This document shows positions 40,501 through 52,500 of a stretch of DNA of 64,000 bases, one piece after another. Source of the DNA: Phylloscopus collybita (lineage: Eukaryota > Chordata > Aves > Passeriformes > Phylloscopidae); contig JAJNNQ010000010.1 in the NCBI GenBank assembly GCA_027886175.1, positions 2,333,001-2,397,000 of the forward strand. Direction: 5' to 3'. The notes below the pieces were generated by a model. That model was not told the DNA's origin and searched no databases. It saw nothing but the letters and a program-made list of their open reading frames with translations. Position numbers and translations under genes: made by a program. Position 1 is the stretch's first letter. Every line of letters begins with the position of its first letter.

Positions 40501-43500
40501 ATTTAAACAAAACTAATTTAAATGAAGTACACTCCACATTAGCATCTTTGCCGAGTAAGAGATGCCCAGATGACAATCCCTTCACCTTCCCAGAAATTTT
40601 CTAGTGCATTTAAATAGCATCAAGGGGCAGAGAGGAAGAATTTTTTTTTTTTTTCTGGGGCTAAATTCAAAGAAGGCTTTTAAGAGGACACTGTGTCCTG
40701 TGATTAACTTCTCTTACATACATACTTGTCACTTCTTGTAAGAAATCCAGACAGGGTCGGCTACTTCCAGAAATACTTATTGAAACAGCCAGTGGGGTCT
40801 GTCCTTCATAGTTCCTTGTGTTAGTGTCTGCTCCGTAATTATACAACATTTGTGCACAAAGCACATCATCTCTAAGAGCAGACAAGTGTAAGGGTGTCTG
40901 TCCATCTTCCAAGCGCCCCAAGTTTGTATCGGCCCCTCTCTGGAGGAACATTCGGCAGTACGAGTGATTGCTTTTGATCACAGCGTATCGTAACAGGAAC
41001 CCGTTCTGAATGTCGATGTTGGCATTGTGGTCCAGGAGGATTTTCACACAGCTTGACCTCTCCCGGATAATGGCCAGCTGGAGTGGTGTAGTACCTTTAT
41101 CACTGAGCGGATCAACCTCAGCCTTGAACTCCAGCAGGAGCCTGACAAAGGAGTCTCTGCCGTAGTGAGCAGCGACGTGCAGGGGAGTCCAGCCGTCGTT
41201 GCTCTTGGCATTAATAATGTCACTTCTGTAGTCAGATTCCAGCATCAGGCGTGCAATCCTCGCCCGGCCATGCATGGCTGCGTAATGCAGAGCAGTGAAG
41301 CCTCCAATTAAGTCCTTAACTGTGGGATCAGCTGAAGTTAAAATAAAATTTAAAAATAATTAGAAGGTGTTACGGTAATCCGGTGCTGGAAAAAAAAAAA
41401 AAAATTAAAAAAAAAAAAAAAAGGACAATAATTGCTAGTCTTTCCAGGCATATCAAGACAGGATTTTTTGTACTTCAAACTAATTCTTGTTTTTGTGAAC
41501 ATGCTATTTTTAATACAAAGTTAAAACTGCATTTACAAAAAAAAAAAAATTTCTTTCACATACATATGTTTCCATTTGACAAATACTTTTCCACATCTTC
41601 CTAGCACTCTTAGGAATTAATTACTAATTACTCACATCTCTCTGTCCATCCAGTTTTCCCCCAGCTCTATAATATTACATTTTTTTTCTCAATGTTCAAC
41701 TTTTTATTTTCCCTTGTGTTGCTTCTTGGTCTTAAAAAGAAGCATGTGTAGAAACATCTGCTGTCCCAAATTGCGGATGTTTTGTGGTCTGGCAGCATTG
41801 TATTGTTTTTAGGGTGTAATGCTGTATTAGGTAAAATGTTTCTCTGTGGTCTGCAGGATTTCCAAAGCATGTAGGATATATGTTATTTTAGATTATCTTG
41901 ATAAAGTCTCTTTTCATAGATGATGAATCTGTTTAGAATCTGTTCTGAATTTATAGTTTCACGAAAATTTAAGAATGTAAAAACCCACTTCTGAAAGGAA
42001 TCAGATAAACTGTTAGTGCAGAGTACAGGTAATTACAGATTTATTTCCCCTTCACACAGCACAAACACTCAGACTGATTTATTAATTAAAAAATTAAAAT
42101 AATCAAATCAATTTTCCTAATCTCCTCAGGACACCCAAACTTGTAGAGCAAGTGACTAATTAATTACCCAAAGCAAGGTGCCATTTCTCAGCTAAAGAAC
42201 ATGCCAGGCTGTAAAATTTCTCCTTCCACCATCCATGGGTGCTGCTGTTGGACTCTAAAAAGTACAAACTACAGTGTGGAAGTCTGAACACCTTCCCAAC
42301 CTCCTAACCTATAAGTTAGATACCATCTGCACCAGAAGACATGTTCTAAATTAAGTTCAAAATACAATATTAATTGCAGGCTACCCTAGACTGAACACAC
42401 CTGAAAACACAAAGGTGCAAACACAAAACAGGAATAAGCTTCCCAACCCACTGTGATCATATCCAGGTAACACCAAGACAGATATTACACCAAAATGAAA
42501 AGACTGGAAGGAAGGAGTAGAGAATACAGCTGTGAAGATGATCCAGAAACTTTAAGGATATCTCTAAATGGAAAGAGAAGATGGAGAGGAAGGAAATAAA
42601 TGAACTAACAAAAAAAAGCCAACATACAAATTAATGCAGCCTGGCTACACAGAGAAATAAGATGTAAGAACTGCCTCTAGTGCACAGAATAGGAATAAAC
42701 ACAGAAATAAGGGGTATATTAAGGAAAGTTTAGTTCCTTGCTAGTGACAGCTTTCATCATCTCCTGTGAAAAGCAGAAGTTTCAGTGCTCTGGAAAGTCA
42801 CACTAACCTGAGCTAAAGGAATGAATGAAGCACCCACAGCCCAGCAGGAAAACGCAGCCAGTGACTGAATGAGTGTTCCTAACCTGCATGGTGATCACGC
42901 AGCAAAATGCAGCAAAGAATCAGCACAACCCACACAAAGATAATATTTCAAAGTGAGGCATGCTCCCAGGGTCTCTTTCTTCACAGTGCTCAGACTACAT
43001 TGACTTCTGAGTGGTGATAAATAATGTGGGTAACAGGCACAAGAACAGGCAGAGGGATGACAAAATCTGACAGGCAGAACTGGGAAGGAAGATGGACACA
43101 ATGGGAAGGAGACAGCAGCAGGCAGAGCCTTTCTCCACCAAAGAAGATTTTTAAAAGAAAGCATGTTTGAGTTGTACTTTCTCTCTCCCACACTGCAAGA
43201 GGCATGCAAGGCATCATTTCTACCCCCAAATGAGGTGCAGGTCACTGCCACAAGCCTGTTTAATCAATGTCATTTCTAAATCCAAGCAGATATGGCCCAA
43301 CTTTTATATCTGCACCTAAATGCACTTTTATACTGGTTGTTGTAATCTGAACCCAACGTTTTCCTTGCAACATAAGGATGCCTTTTACCTATAGTTTTAA
43401 GAACTCTTCCACATCTTACTTGCTCCCAAAATATCACTGCTTTTGACCACTAAAGTGAACCAAAAAATTACTAAGTCACGTAAGAGAAGTTTCTTAAGAA

Positions 43501-46500
43501 GGATAGGAAAAAAAGCCCAAAAAGTTGGGCAACCAAGCAACACAAACAACCAAGCTTTCCATACCAAACCCCCTAGAAAAACCTCGTGAAAATAGACTGT
43601 AATTCCCATTAAGATTATGGATTTCTAGTGAGCCAACAGTCTGCCTCTGGATTGGAGAAACAATTTTAACAGGATCGAAACCTCTTTTGCTATTCCATCG
43701 ATGTCCTGCTGCCACCTCCTGGAAAACGTCCGAACTTCACAAGAGCTTTTAGCAGAGGCTGGACCTGCAAGAAGTTGCCTACAAATTCCATCCACTCAGT
43801 CCCTGTCTTAGTAAAAGTAACACCCCAAAGTTGATGGTGCCTAAAGAACTTTTGCTGTTGTGAGGTTTTTGTCTATTTGGTTTGTTGTTTGTTTGGGGTT
43901 TTTTTAAAGCTTCAGTATTGGTATCACGTTGTAAAGTCTCTTCCCCTGGAACATGAGCAAGGTAAAAATTAATTGAGAATGACTCTCAGATGACCTTTTA
44001 GAATCTGCAGAGGGGTAAAAACTACCTGGCAGCTTTAGCTAGAAAGGGATCCAGCCAGCACTTGCCAGCAGTTCTCTATCTCTTCTCCATCCTGATTGTT
44101 CCAAGCCACCCATTAATATGGGGAGAGCAGAATGCAGAAACATCAACTGCATTTGGTCACTTCTAATGTTCTTAAATATAAGGCAAAATATAATGGCAGA
44201 AACTTTGAACAGCTTATCAAGGGTAACAATTACTGCAACCAAGCTCACTCAAGATGGAAGATTAGTAGCACTGAATGATACTGAGATTATTTTATTTCAT
44301 GTGCAAATTGGGCACCTAAGCTAGTTATTTAAAGTCCACTGCTATTAAAACTCTATCTGCTACTGTAATCTAGAGGGTACATAGATTTATAAATAAAAGA
44401 CTCATATTTCAGAGTTTCAATTTTCAGCTCAGTGAGACAGTTTTCTTTTTGACACCTTCCTTAGGTCACTCTATCACAGTAATTTGGGAAGCCAAAAAGC
44501 AATGCTTAAGTAATGCTTCTGGCTTCATTGAGTACTTTTATTATTTCAAGCTTATTTCCCTCAGCTAGGGCTTAATTCTCACCACAAGGCTTAGAAGCAT
44601 GGCTACATGCAGCTTCTGTTTTGAATTTCCTAAGATAACACTGATACAGAAGATGTCCAGGAAAGCATTACTGTTCAGAGACAGAAACACTTTAGGAGCT
44701 TAGAGGGGGTGAGCATTTGGCATTCACTAAATCCTCCCAGCTTCTGCTTGACCTCACTAAAATTCAGATACCTTCAATTCAAGACTAAAAATAAATAAAT
44801 ACAGCTACTTGGCTACTTTCTCTTACTATTTCATTTCTAGGAGCTTTAGTGAATTATTTCTTCATTTTAATATGGGTAACCAGAAACTGCTCAGTTAATA
44901 CTGAGAAGGTATCATCAAGGGACAGCTAACTAGACACTTCTAAGACTTTAGCTTGTTGCAACATTAATAGAGGAGTCTGGAAATGAATAAAACATATTTC
45001 TTGTCCAGTGTTGGATTGTCTGTCTCTATATGTCATATTAAAAATTTACAAAGTTCACTAAAGGGAAAAAAAGTCTTGTTACACAAAAATCCAAGATTAC
45101 TGAAAACTACACTCCCTGTTTTGGTGTTGCTTTGTGACTCCAGATCATTTTTATGCGTGGGAAGAGATGGTTTCATAGAACCTTCACTTTAATAAAATGA
45201 GACAAATACACTAAGAATGTTAAATTCACTATTTCTTATGAAAATTAAGTTTCTCCATGGTTATCATGAACTTCCTGCATTTCACCAATTGCTAAATAAT
45301 ATTTGTTATCTGACCTATCCCTCTGTATCTAGTTGGTATTTCTGCTGGCTTCATCCTTTAGTCTGGACCGTTTTTTCTGCATTTTCCCCATCTATCTGCA
45401 TCTCCTTCCTCAGCAGATAATAAAAAGCTTCCTGCTGTTCCACCACCTCCACTCAAATCAGCCAATCTGCATGCACAACACTGTCCTCTGGCTCTTTTCT
45501 TTGCTGGTGAGCAATGATGGAAGAGAAAAAGCAAAAGCAGGAGGCGGACAGGTCATGACTCCCATAAGAATCTACTTTTTATTTCCAGGTCAGTGACCAG
45601 ATTCCTTCTCAGCCTTTATTAGCCCAACTCACCCTCCATCCCACTAGCAGGCTATGCTGGGAGCCTTAAAGCATCTCAGATCTGAGGCACAGCACTCTAC
45701 CCTCAGCAACAGCCCACTGTGGTTTTCCCAGTCCTATTTTCCCCATGAAAATACTCCCAGCTCTGCTAAGCTCCATCACCCCTCGAGATGGCCACCAGCA
45801 CCACCAGCCACCTCTTCCTTCCCATCTCAATTCCCTCTTTCCCCCAGAACTCCACAGGCTCCCTCTCACTGTCAATTTATTACCAATATATAGTTCAATA
45901 CTCCATTTTATCACAAGATTCACAACAGAAAAGGACTTTTTCCTTCACCCAGTATCTTTTTGTTATTGTTGTTCAAGAGGGATTAAGCAGCAGCAGCAAA
46001 ACAATCCACTCCAGGGGGAGAAGAGTAGAGACCACGTGAGGAAAGGTAGACACAAACCTCTCCCTAATGAGGGTGGCATGATTAACTCAGCTTGTAAGAG
46101 TCAACTCACTCGCTGCTTAATAACTCATTTATGACATTATTATGTGAAAAATCATCATTATTTTTATGCCTCTGTTTTGAGGGAAAACAAGGCAAGGCAC
46201 CAGGCAGTGCCAATTTTCAGGAGCGAGGCTCAGCTGCAGGGAAGCTGCTGTGGATGACTAAACCTCACACTATTTGTTACTCAACTTTCTCATCCTGGTG
46301 ATTCAACTCAAAGATGCCTCAGGACAAAGGTGTTTCATTAAAGGCAGTTTTCATGAGGAATCACATTCAGCTGGTACTTTGTATGGGAAAGAGTAACAAC
46401 AAAAATAAAAACAAACCACTGCATCAGCAGTACCTAATATGAAAACCTATAAAATGAAAATACATAGGAACACAGAAGGGTTGGGGGTTTTTTTATCATC

Positions 46501-48091
46501 TTTAAACTTAGAGATAAAAAGTTGAAAGCAATGGATGTGACTTAAAGCCTTAAACTTTTGAATTATCAAACTGAAGGCTTGAGATTATTCGCATATATTG
46601 CTTTTAAAAAGTAGAATTTAAAGTTATATATTAGTACAATTTAGTAGCTTTTTTCCCCCTTCCAAAAAAGCCATGAGGGTTCGCCCTTTTTATGTGGTTA
46701 CGATCTGTAAGCACAGAGTAACAGAGCACTCTGGTAACAGGGTCCAGTTGCTCAGGCTGTATTTCACCACTGCTCTTAAGGAACAAATCACTGACTGTGC
46801 CACTACCACAGCTTGTTCATGCCACTCCACTTCCAGGATGATCCATACAGCTGACAAACCCAGTGACAGACACAAGGGGCCCATATGGCTCAGATACACA
46901 AAGCATCAGAAAGATCATTTCAGTTTCCTTGGGATTGAAAACCTCATCATTCATTTGGTAAGAACAGTGCTAGAATAGAGGATGCTGTTCTTTAAGAGCA
47001 CTGATCAGAACGTGGAGAACATCTACTGATTTCCTCTCCAATACCACTTTAAAAGATTAGGATGATCCCTTTCTAAAACTTCAGGTGGCCTTGGAAGATG
47101 AAAAAGCAGTGAGACATCCTGACTGTACCACCTGAGGGATAATAATCATCACGCATATGAGTATCACTTAAATCAACAAAGCTCAGTCAGTTCTTGACAT
47201 AAAGTTTCATCGTGGCTGGATGCAGGAGAGCTGTAAACTCATCTGGATTAGCTGACATTGAAGTCCTTGCACAAAGAGGACTGATTTCAAAAAAAATTAG
47301 CAGATTCTGTTAAAGCCTATATTAAACTTAGTCTTTAATGCAACTGGTTAACTTGCTTTAGAATTCTGAAACAAATTTCCCTAGGATTTAATGCAAGGAT
47401 CTCCTTCCTATAATAATAACAACCCCTAACAGAGAAGAAAAGCCTGTAGTGAGTGCTGTGAGTGCATTTCATTTTATAATGAGCCCTTCTGCCTTATTTT
47501 CATAATGCTTATTCATTCCTTGAACAATTCCTAGGCAATGCTGGGTGGGGGGAAAAAGTTATTAAGATATAAAGCTAATCTATGATGTCATTCACAGCGT
47601 ATGCATCAGAAATAAGAACAAAACAATAAAAATATAAAATAATTAATTTAATTTAATAATTAATTTAATATAATAAAATAATAAAAATAATAAAAATAAT
47701 AAAAATAATAAAAATAATAAAAATAATAAAAATAATAAAGAACAAAAGAATAAAAAGTAACTACAAAAGATAACCAGAAGTATTTTGATATCTAATCAGT
47801 GCTGAGAAGCCCTGCAGTGGAAATTGGGATATAAAGGTGTCAGATGAGCATAAAGATTTTTTTCTCTGTGGGCAACTCACCTCCATGCTCCAGAAAAACA
47901 CGGACACATCTCTCCTTGCCTCTTGCTGCAGAGAAATGAAGCAAGGTCCAGCCATTGGCATCGCGACCGTTTGGGGAATAGCCCTGCTCCAGCATCTTGC
48001 GCACGGTGTGAACATCGCCGGCGGCCACGGCAGCCTGGATCTGCAACTCTTCCTGCAGCTCAGGGTTCCTCCGGCAGTGGTGGTGTAACAT
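31453..48091 (-). CDS. ASB7: ASB7, complete three-exon coding sequence (318 aa)
   Basis: Coding sequence joins 48091-47881, 41331-40726 and 31592-31453 on the minus strand. The pieces are 211, 606 and 140 bp, 957 bp in total, giving 318 residues and a TGA stop, which is the length known for vertebrate ASB7. Both introns are phase 1 and have GT-AG ends. The protein has about seven ankyrin repeats (roughly residues 13-42, 46-75, 80-109, 116-145, 149-178, 180-208 and 213-242, with a partial eighth) and a C-terminal SOCS box from about residue 273. In that box LQDLC matches the elongin-B/C BC-box pattern and LPIAKVMKDYL lies where the Cul5 box is expected. From family knowledge, ASB proteins recruit substrates to a Cullin-5/Rbx2 ubiquitin ligase, and the spindle protein DDA3 is a published ASB7 substrate. 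The start ATG has A at -3. No frameshift or missing key residue is seen. Confidence 0.97.
31593..40725 (-). other. ASB7 intron 3 (9.1 kb)
   Basis: It contains the old CR1 copy at about 32515-32915 and AT-rich DNA with short A and T runs. The 181-codon plus-strand frame at 39204-39749 has no recognisable protein character. Confidence 0.6.
32515..32915 (-). mobile_element. Old CR1-family LINE fragment (about 400 bp)
   Basis: The plus strand reads as the reverse complement of the ancient reptile/bird CR1 3' region. Landmarks are AACATCCTGTGGCAACAAAT, TTCACAATATAATTAGGC, then the ATGATTTTACATACCTTTAT block, CTCTTCCCAAAGCTGAAAAC and finally a CCTCATTCTGCTACAGC segment. It is heavily diverged from the younger CR1 copies in the window. 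Subfamily assignment needs a database. Confidence 0.7.
40726..41331 (-). CDS. ASB7: ASB7 coding exon 2 (ankyrin repeat exon, 606 bp)
   Basis: Acceptor TTCAG lies just above 41331 and the donor GTATGT begins at 40725. The exon opens with CT, completing the Ala codon, continues with the residues DPTVKDLIGGFTALHYAAMH, and holds ankyrin repeats three to seven. It ends with the first base of an Arg codon after the residues FLQEVT. If the donor is not used, translation would run on for 19 intronic codons and stop at about 40667. Confidence 0.96.
41388..41423 (+). repeat. A-rich tract in ASB7 intron 2
   Basis: Two A runs separated by TT. On the minus strand this is a T-rich tract about 60-90 bp upstream of the acceptor at 41332, beyond the usual polypyrimidine position. 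Confidence 0.85.
47660..47740 (+). repeat. A/T minisatellite, unit AATAATAAA
   Basis: About eight near-perfect copies of a 9-bp unit (taataaaaa), preceded by related AATTTAATT sequence. It lies in ASB7 intron 2, 140 bp downstream of the coding exon 1 donor. Confidence 0.9.
47881..48091 (-). CDS. ASB7: ASB7 coding exon 1 (residues 1-70 plus one base)
   Basis: Starts at the ATG read from 48091 downwards and ends at 47881, where the minus strand reads CATGGAG followed by the donor GTGAGT. It encodes the N-terminal helix, the first ankyrin repeat and most of the second. The last base is the first base of the Ala codon completed in the next exon. The exon probably extends upstream as 5' UTR to 48334, where a strong acceptor TTTTCTTTTGCAG precedes it. 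Confidence 0.95.
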
Positions 48092-48334
48092 CCTAGCTGA
48101 GTCTGGCCTTCACAGGAGCCTCATGAGCTCGCACGGGTCACCTTCAATCAATGGGAAGCAGCAATAAATGAGGACTGGGATCAGGAATGGGGTATGTAGG
48201 AAGAAAAGGATTCATGCAATGCGATGCTAAGACTTCTGCCTGTATGCCCGAGAAAAGTGATGTTACACAGAGGATAAAGCCCAAATGATCTCACTGTTAT
48301 TAGCAAAGTCATAGCACGTGGTGACATCACTGAA
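48092..48334 (-). other. ASB7: Probable ASB7 5' UTR part of the first coding exon, with upstream ORFs
   Basis: A strong minus-strand acceptor (pyrimidine tract then TTTTGCAG) ends at 48335, so 48334-48092 would be leader spliced to the CpG-island exon. It holds at least three upstream ATGs with in-leader stops: 48327-48181 (48 codons plus stop, G at -3), 48215-48144 (23 codons plus stop) and 48124-48110 (4 codons plus stop). The acceptor choice is an inference from sequence alone. Confidence 0.6.
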
Positions 48335-49473
48335 CTGCAAAAGAAAAGGACACTTGCACATTATAAATGGTAAATGTTTTCTTCAGAAATGACAGCATCA
48401 AACAGCAGTTCACAATTAAAGCAACTGAGCAATGAGGAAAATGAAAAATCTCCAGAACCCAGCATTCATTTCAAAATCACACTGTGGTTAGTATCCCTAC
48501 CTCCAGAGACACTGGTTAAATGGATGATGATCCAAACTATGGAATGAACAATCCAAACTGTTGCAGGAAGCACCACTACACTGCTACAGTAACTGAACTA
48601 TGATACTCTTTGTTTTTCTAGAAATGCACCCCTTGTAAGCTTCAGTGAAAATATCTTACCAATAGAATCCTGTGACCTACTGCGTCTGAGTATTAGTAAC
48701 ACTTATGTTAACTTGAAAACTTTAATTATCTTTATTCTTTTTTCACCCTTTTTTTAATTAGTCTACTGTTTGTTTTCTGGCTTGAGCACTTAATTAGTAC
48801 ACGAAGGCTGCAAAGAACTTCTACGTTCCAAAAATCAAATACAAGGATAATAATATATGAGACCTGAAAATACATTTAAGTGCAGCTACTACAGTCCTGT
48901 CAAACACCATGAGAACACATATCAGAATAATTAATTTATAATTACCTTGATAAAGTATATGAGAGCTGGGTGAAAAGGGCCACTAAAACAGCCACTGTGA
49001 AAGAGCCTAGAAACAAGCACCCACTGGGAAAGAGAGAAGTACTGTGTACTCCATGCTCTGTTAGAAAAGTACCATCTGCAGTTCTACTTGGGGCCAAGAA
49101 AATGAACAGGTATTTAGGGATTGTTCTGCAGTACACGAAGTTGAGTGATTGCATTTTCACATACATTGTGTATTATATCCCATAGTCCTAAAATGGAAAG
49201 GAATATCAGAAGAAAGAATAAAAGCAGGGTATGAGAAAGGTAATGCTGAGCAATAGGAGCCTCAGAAAATATTCAGACGTGGATGGATATTGACACAGAC
49301 CTAGAAGATTAAAAAGAGGAATGTATTTAAACTCCTGCAAAGTGAATCAACATTAAAGTACAAAGAAAAGTTCTAATGATGAAAATGAATTTCAAACAAA
49401 ATTTAAAATTCACAATAATTTTTTGGTTTATTAGGATGTCAACACACATCATCACCTAAACTTTCTTTTAGGT

Positions 49474-49501
49474 ATCACAAGGATCCCCAGATCCTTGTGA
49501 T
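49474..49501. repeat. Perfect 12-bp inverted repeat with 4-nt loop
   Basis: ATCACAAGGATC, CCCA, GATCCTTGTGAT. It lies in ASB7 intron 1. The arms are exact and there is no flanking transposon that I recognise. Confidence 0.85.
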
Positions 49502-52500
49502 CCACAGGTCATTCAAAAGACACTGCAATCAACTCCCCATATCCCACTGGACACTTGTTTTCCTGGGATCCAGATAAACCCACAGCCAAGAGAAAAGTGA
49601 AAATATCAATCACTGCCAACTTTGCAGACAAAGGCACAGTGTGTATTTGCTCTTCTACAGCCTCCTCATGCCCACGGTAAAGAAATTATTTATCTGCTTT
49701 TTGGAGAGATATAAACTCATAATTAACAGGTGCTCCAATGACCCTACTTACCCTGCAAATATGGAAATTACACACAGCAAATGCCTGTCTTTGACATTTA
49801 TAAATGCTTCAGCTTACCATGTATGGCAACAATCACTACTTCAGCATAGGGTTATTAAAGAAGACTTTTTAGCTCCATATGTTATACATGGCTTAGAAAC
49901 TGGCTTTGTTTTGTTTTACAGTGTGAACTTCATTATCTGAGACTGGGAGAAAAGGGGATTTGCAGAACAGCAACTGCCAACTCAATAGGTCAACTTTTGC
50001 AGCATATTCCAAAAATCAGACTTGGTTAATCTGATGACAATGGAAGTATTTCTATTGACTGTAATAAGCTTTTGCTAAGCTCTTTTCTAAACTCCAATTA
50101 GCACCTCAGAACATGCTCACCTATAAGACAGCGAGCTTGACTTCATTCTGCATCACACCAGTAAGAGCACTGGTAATGAAATTCCAGCTGCAAGAGGAAG
50201 ATCTTCCTTTGGATTTGCAGGTGAAAACTGACAGTAGAATCTAACCCATGATCAGTCATGCAAAACGCTTAAAAAAACAGTAATTCAGACTATGTCCCTT
50301 TTAGCCTTAGTTTCTGAATAACTACAAAAACAAGACATGAAAACTTCTTTTTCAAACTGAGACTATCTGATCAAAACTTAATTTAGACAAACTTTATGAT
50401 GCCATTTTACAGTCCTTTCCTGTAAAGGACCAATACTTGCAAGCCCTTATGTGGTCCTGAAAATTAAGGTCAGGCTAGCTGTTCAAAATGCTACAGAAAG
50501 AGATGGGATGACTAAAGAGATGGAGTGAAATGGGATTTCTCATTTGAAGGGCCAGCAGTATTCCCCCTGCAACTCTCTGTGAAGACAGTTGGTTGAGGAA
50601 AAGCAGAGCTCTCTCTCTCACACTTCTCAGCTGGTGGGTATATTTGTAATGCAGCATTATAAAAAATTGGCATTGGCTCCATATGTTGCATGTGACTAGC
50701 AGAGCTTATTCAAATTAGCTGGTACTAAAGTACATAAGTACTAAAACATACAAAGCAGAAGACAAAGTCAGGCAGCTCCTTTTATCACTTGCACAGTTTC
50801 TGTAAATATCCACTCTTCCATCTCACCCCTATGGCAAGCAATGAAATTCAAATGACAAGAATACTTAACCATAACATTAAAGGTTTCAGGATAGTTTTAG
50901 GTACACACCAGCTTTGAAAACATTTTTACTTCTGCTCCATAGATCATTTAAAACTCCTGTTTGCAAAGCCCCATTTAAGACATCAATCTTTGGAGAAGAG
51001 GAGGAGGACTACTGGAAGTAGCCCTTTGGCATTTAATATTTAATGTTTTGCAACTGTAATCAATCTCATTCAGAACTCAGCATGCATTTGGGTTGTTACA
51101 TATTGGCTTTCTGCATGCAAGTAAAAAAAATCAAAGGAAGCACAGGGGGGAAAAATATACCTATATATTCTTGGTTATAATGATTTTATAGTGCCATGAA
51201 AATGGAGGACGACAACAGTTACTTAATTGATTTTGCAAGTACAACAGGATGAACTCAATGTGGTCCTGAATTACCTTATAAGAGGTTGTTACTCTTTGAT
51301 GGATGTCCCACTCTTCATTGTCTTCACTGTTCATAATCTTCTGTGCCCATGTGTGTCAAACAACCTGCTACCCTTTAAAAAAAATGGTATTTCTTGTTAG
51401 TTATAAAGAATAAAAGCGAGAGGTTTACTTACTTCTACTTCTTTCTTGTGTGAGAATGCTACATTTTAATGCAACTATGTCAGAAAAGACCCAAAGTGTG
51501 TTTTCCATCATTATCAAAGAGTCCTCCAGAGGTTGGGATGGGCAGAGATTGCTTCTGCCATATGAGGAAAAGGCTACAGAGAATATTTTATGGAAGACAA
51601 GAGAAATGAGGGATGTGCTTCCTCTCAAAAGTAAACCTTCAAGAAATGGTCTACACCCTTCTCTAATAATTCTGTGTATCTGCTCCTCCTGTATGGAACA
51701 AGAATGGATGCAAAGGTTACAGTAGGTATTTCTGCCTCACTGCTCAACTTCTCCCTGTGGGAGTCACATGCCAGGAAAAACATTCAGGATCCATTTTGCT
51801 CTCCCCAAACTACTTTTGTGGGTTTTTTTTATTTGTTTGTGGGGGTTTTTAAAATTGTTGGTTTTGTATGGGGTTTGGGGTTGTTGTTTTAAATCTCCAT
51901 CCCATCTCTGCTTCCCTAAGCAAAATAAATAAGCAGAATAAAACCTTATTGTGTCCATAGAGCACTGAGTTGTGTCCTTCAGCTGGATTTGCAGAGCCAC
52001 CAGCCTGTCTCCTCTCCCTCATGTGACAGCTCAAGCTGGCACATGCTGTGTTTCACAAACAGGTAAAGCCACCTCCACAACACAAGAAAACCACCAGCTC
52101 AAAAATCTTCACCCTTTTCCTCATATAGACAAATTATCCTTTTAGAATCAAGGTTTACCAAGTGCCAGTTACAATCCCTGTGCAGATTCCTCCTTCAGAA
52201 TAACCCTTCCTTATCCCCCCTGTCACCTGCAGTTAATGGGATCAGTCCCAGACCATTTCTCCTGTACTCATCACTGTTGTTTCACTAATTCTTTGTACAC
52301 CTTTATCTGACCTTTCATTTCCTTTGGCTGCAAACTTTTAGTGAGAGGCTCCCTTATCTGAGCACTGCAATAATATAATAAACAATAAAACCATTAAATA
52401 CTTAATTGTACAGCTGATCACACAAACCCAACTGTGACTCGTTCCTTCTGCAAGTTGCACCAGAACAGTTCCATGAACTGTGCTGCTCTTAGATTAAGTT

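Larger units (their letters stand above)
41332..47880 (-). other. ASB7 intron 2 (6.5 kb)
   Basis: Just beyond the acceptor of the following exon there are two long A runs (41388-41423). A G/T-rich tract lies at about 43865-43905 and an A/T minisatellite close to the donor of the preceding exon. No other gene or recognisable transposon was found. Confidence 0.6.
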
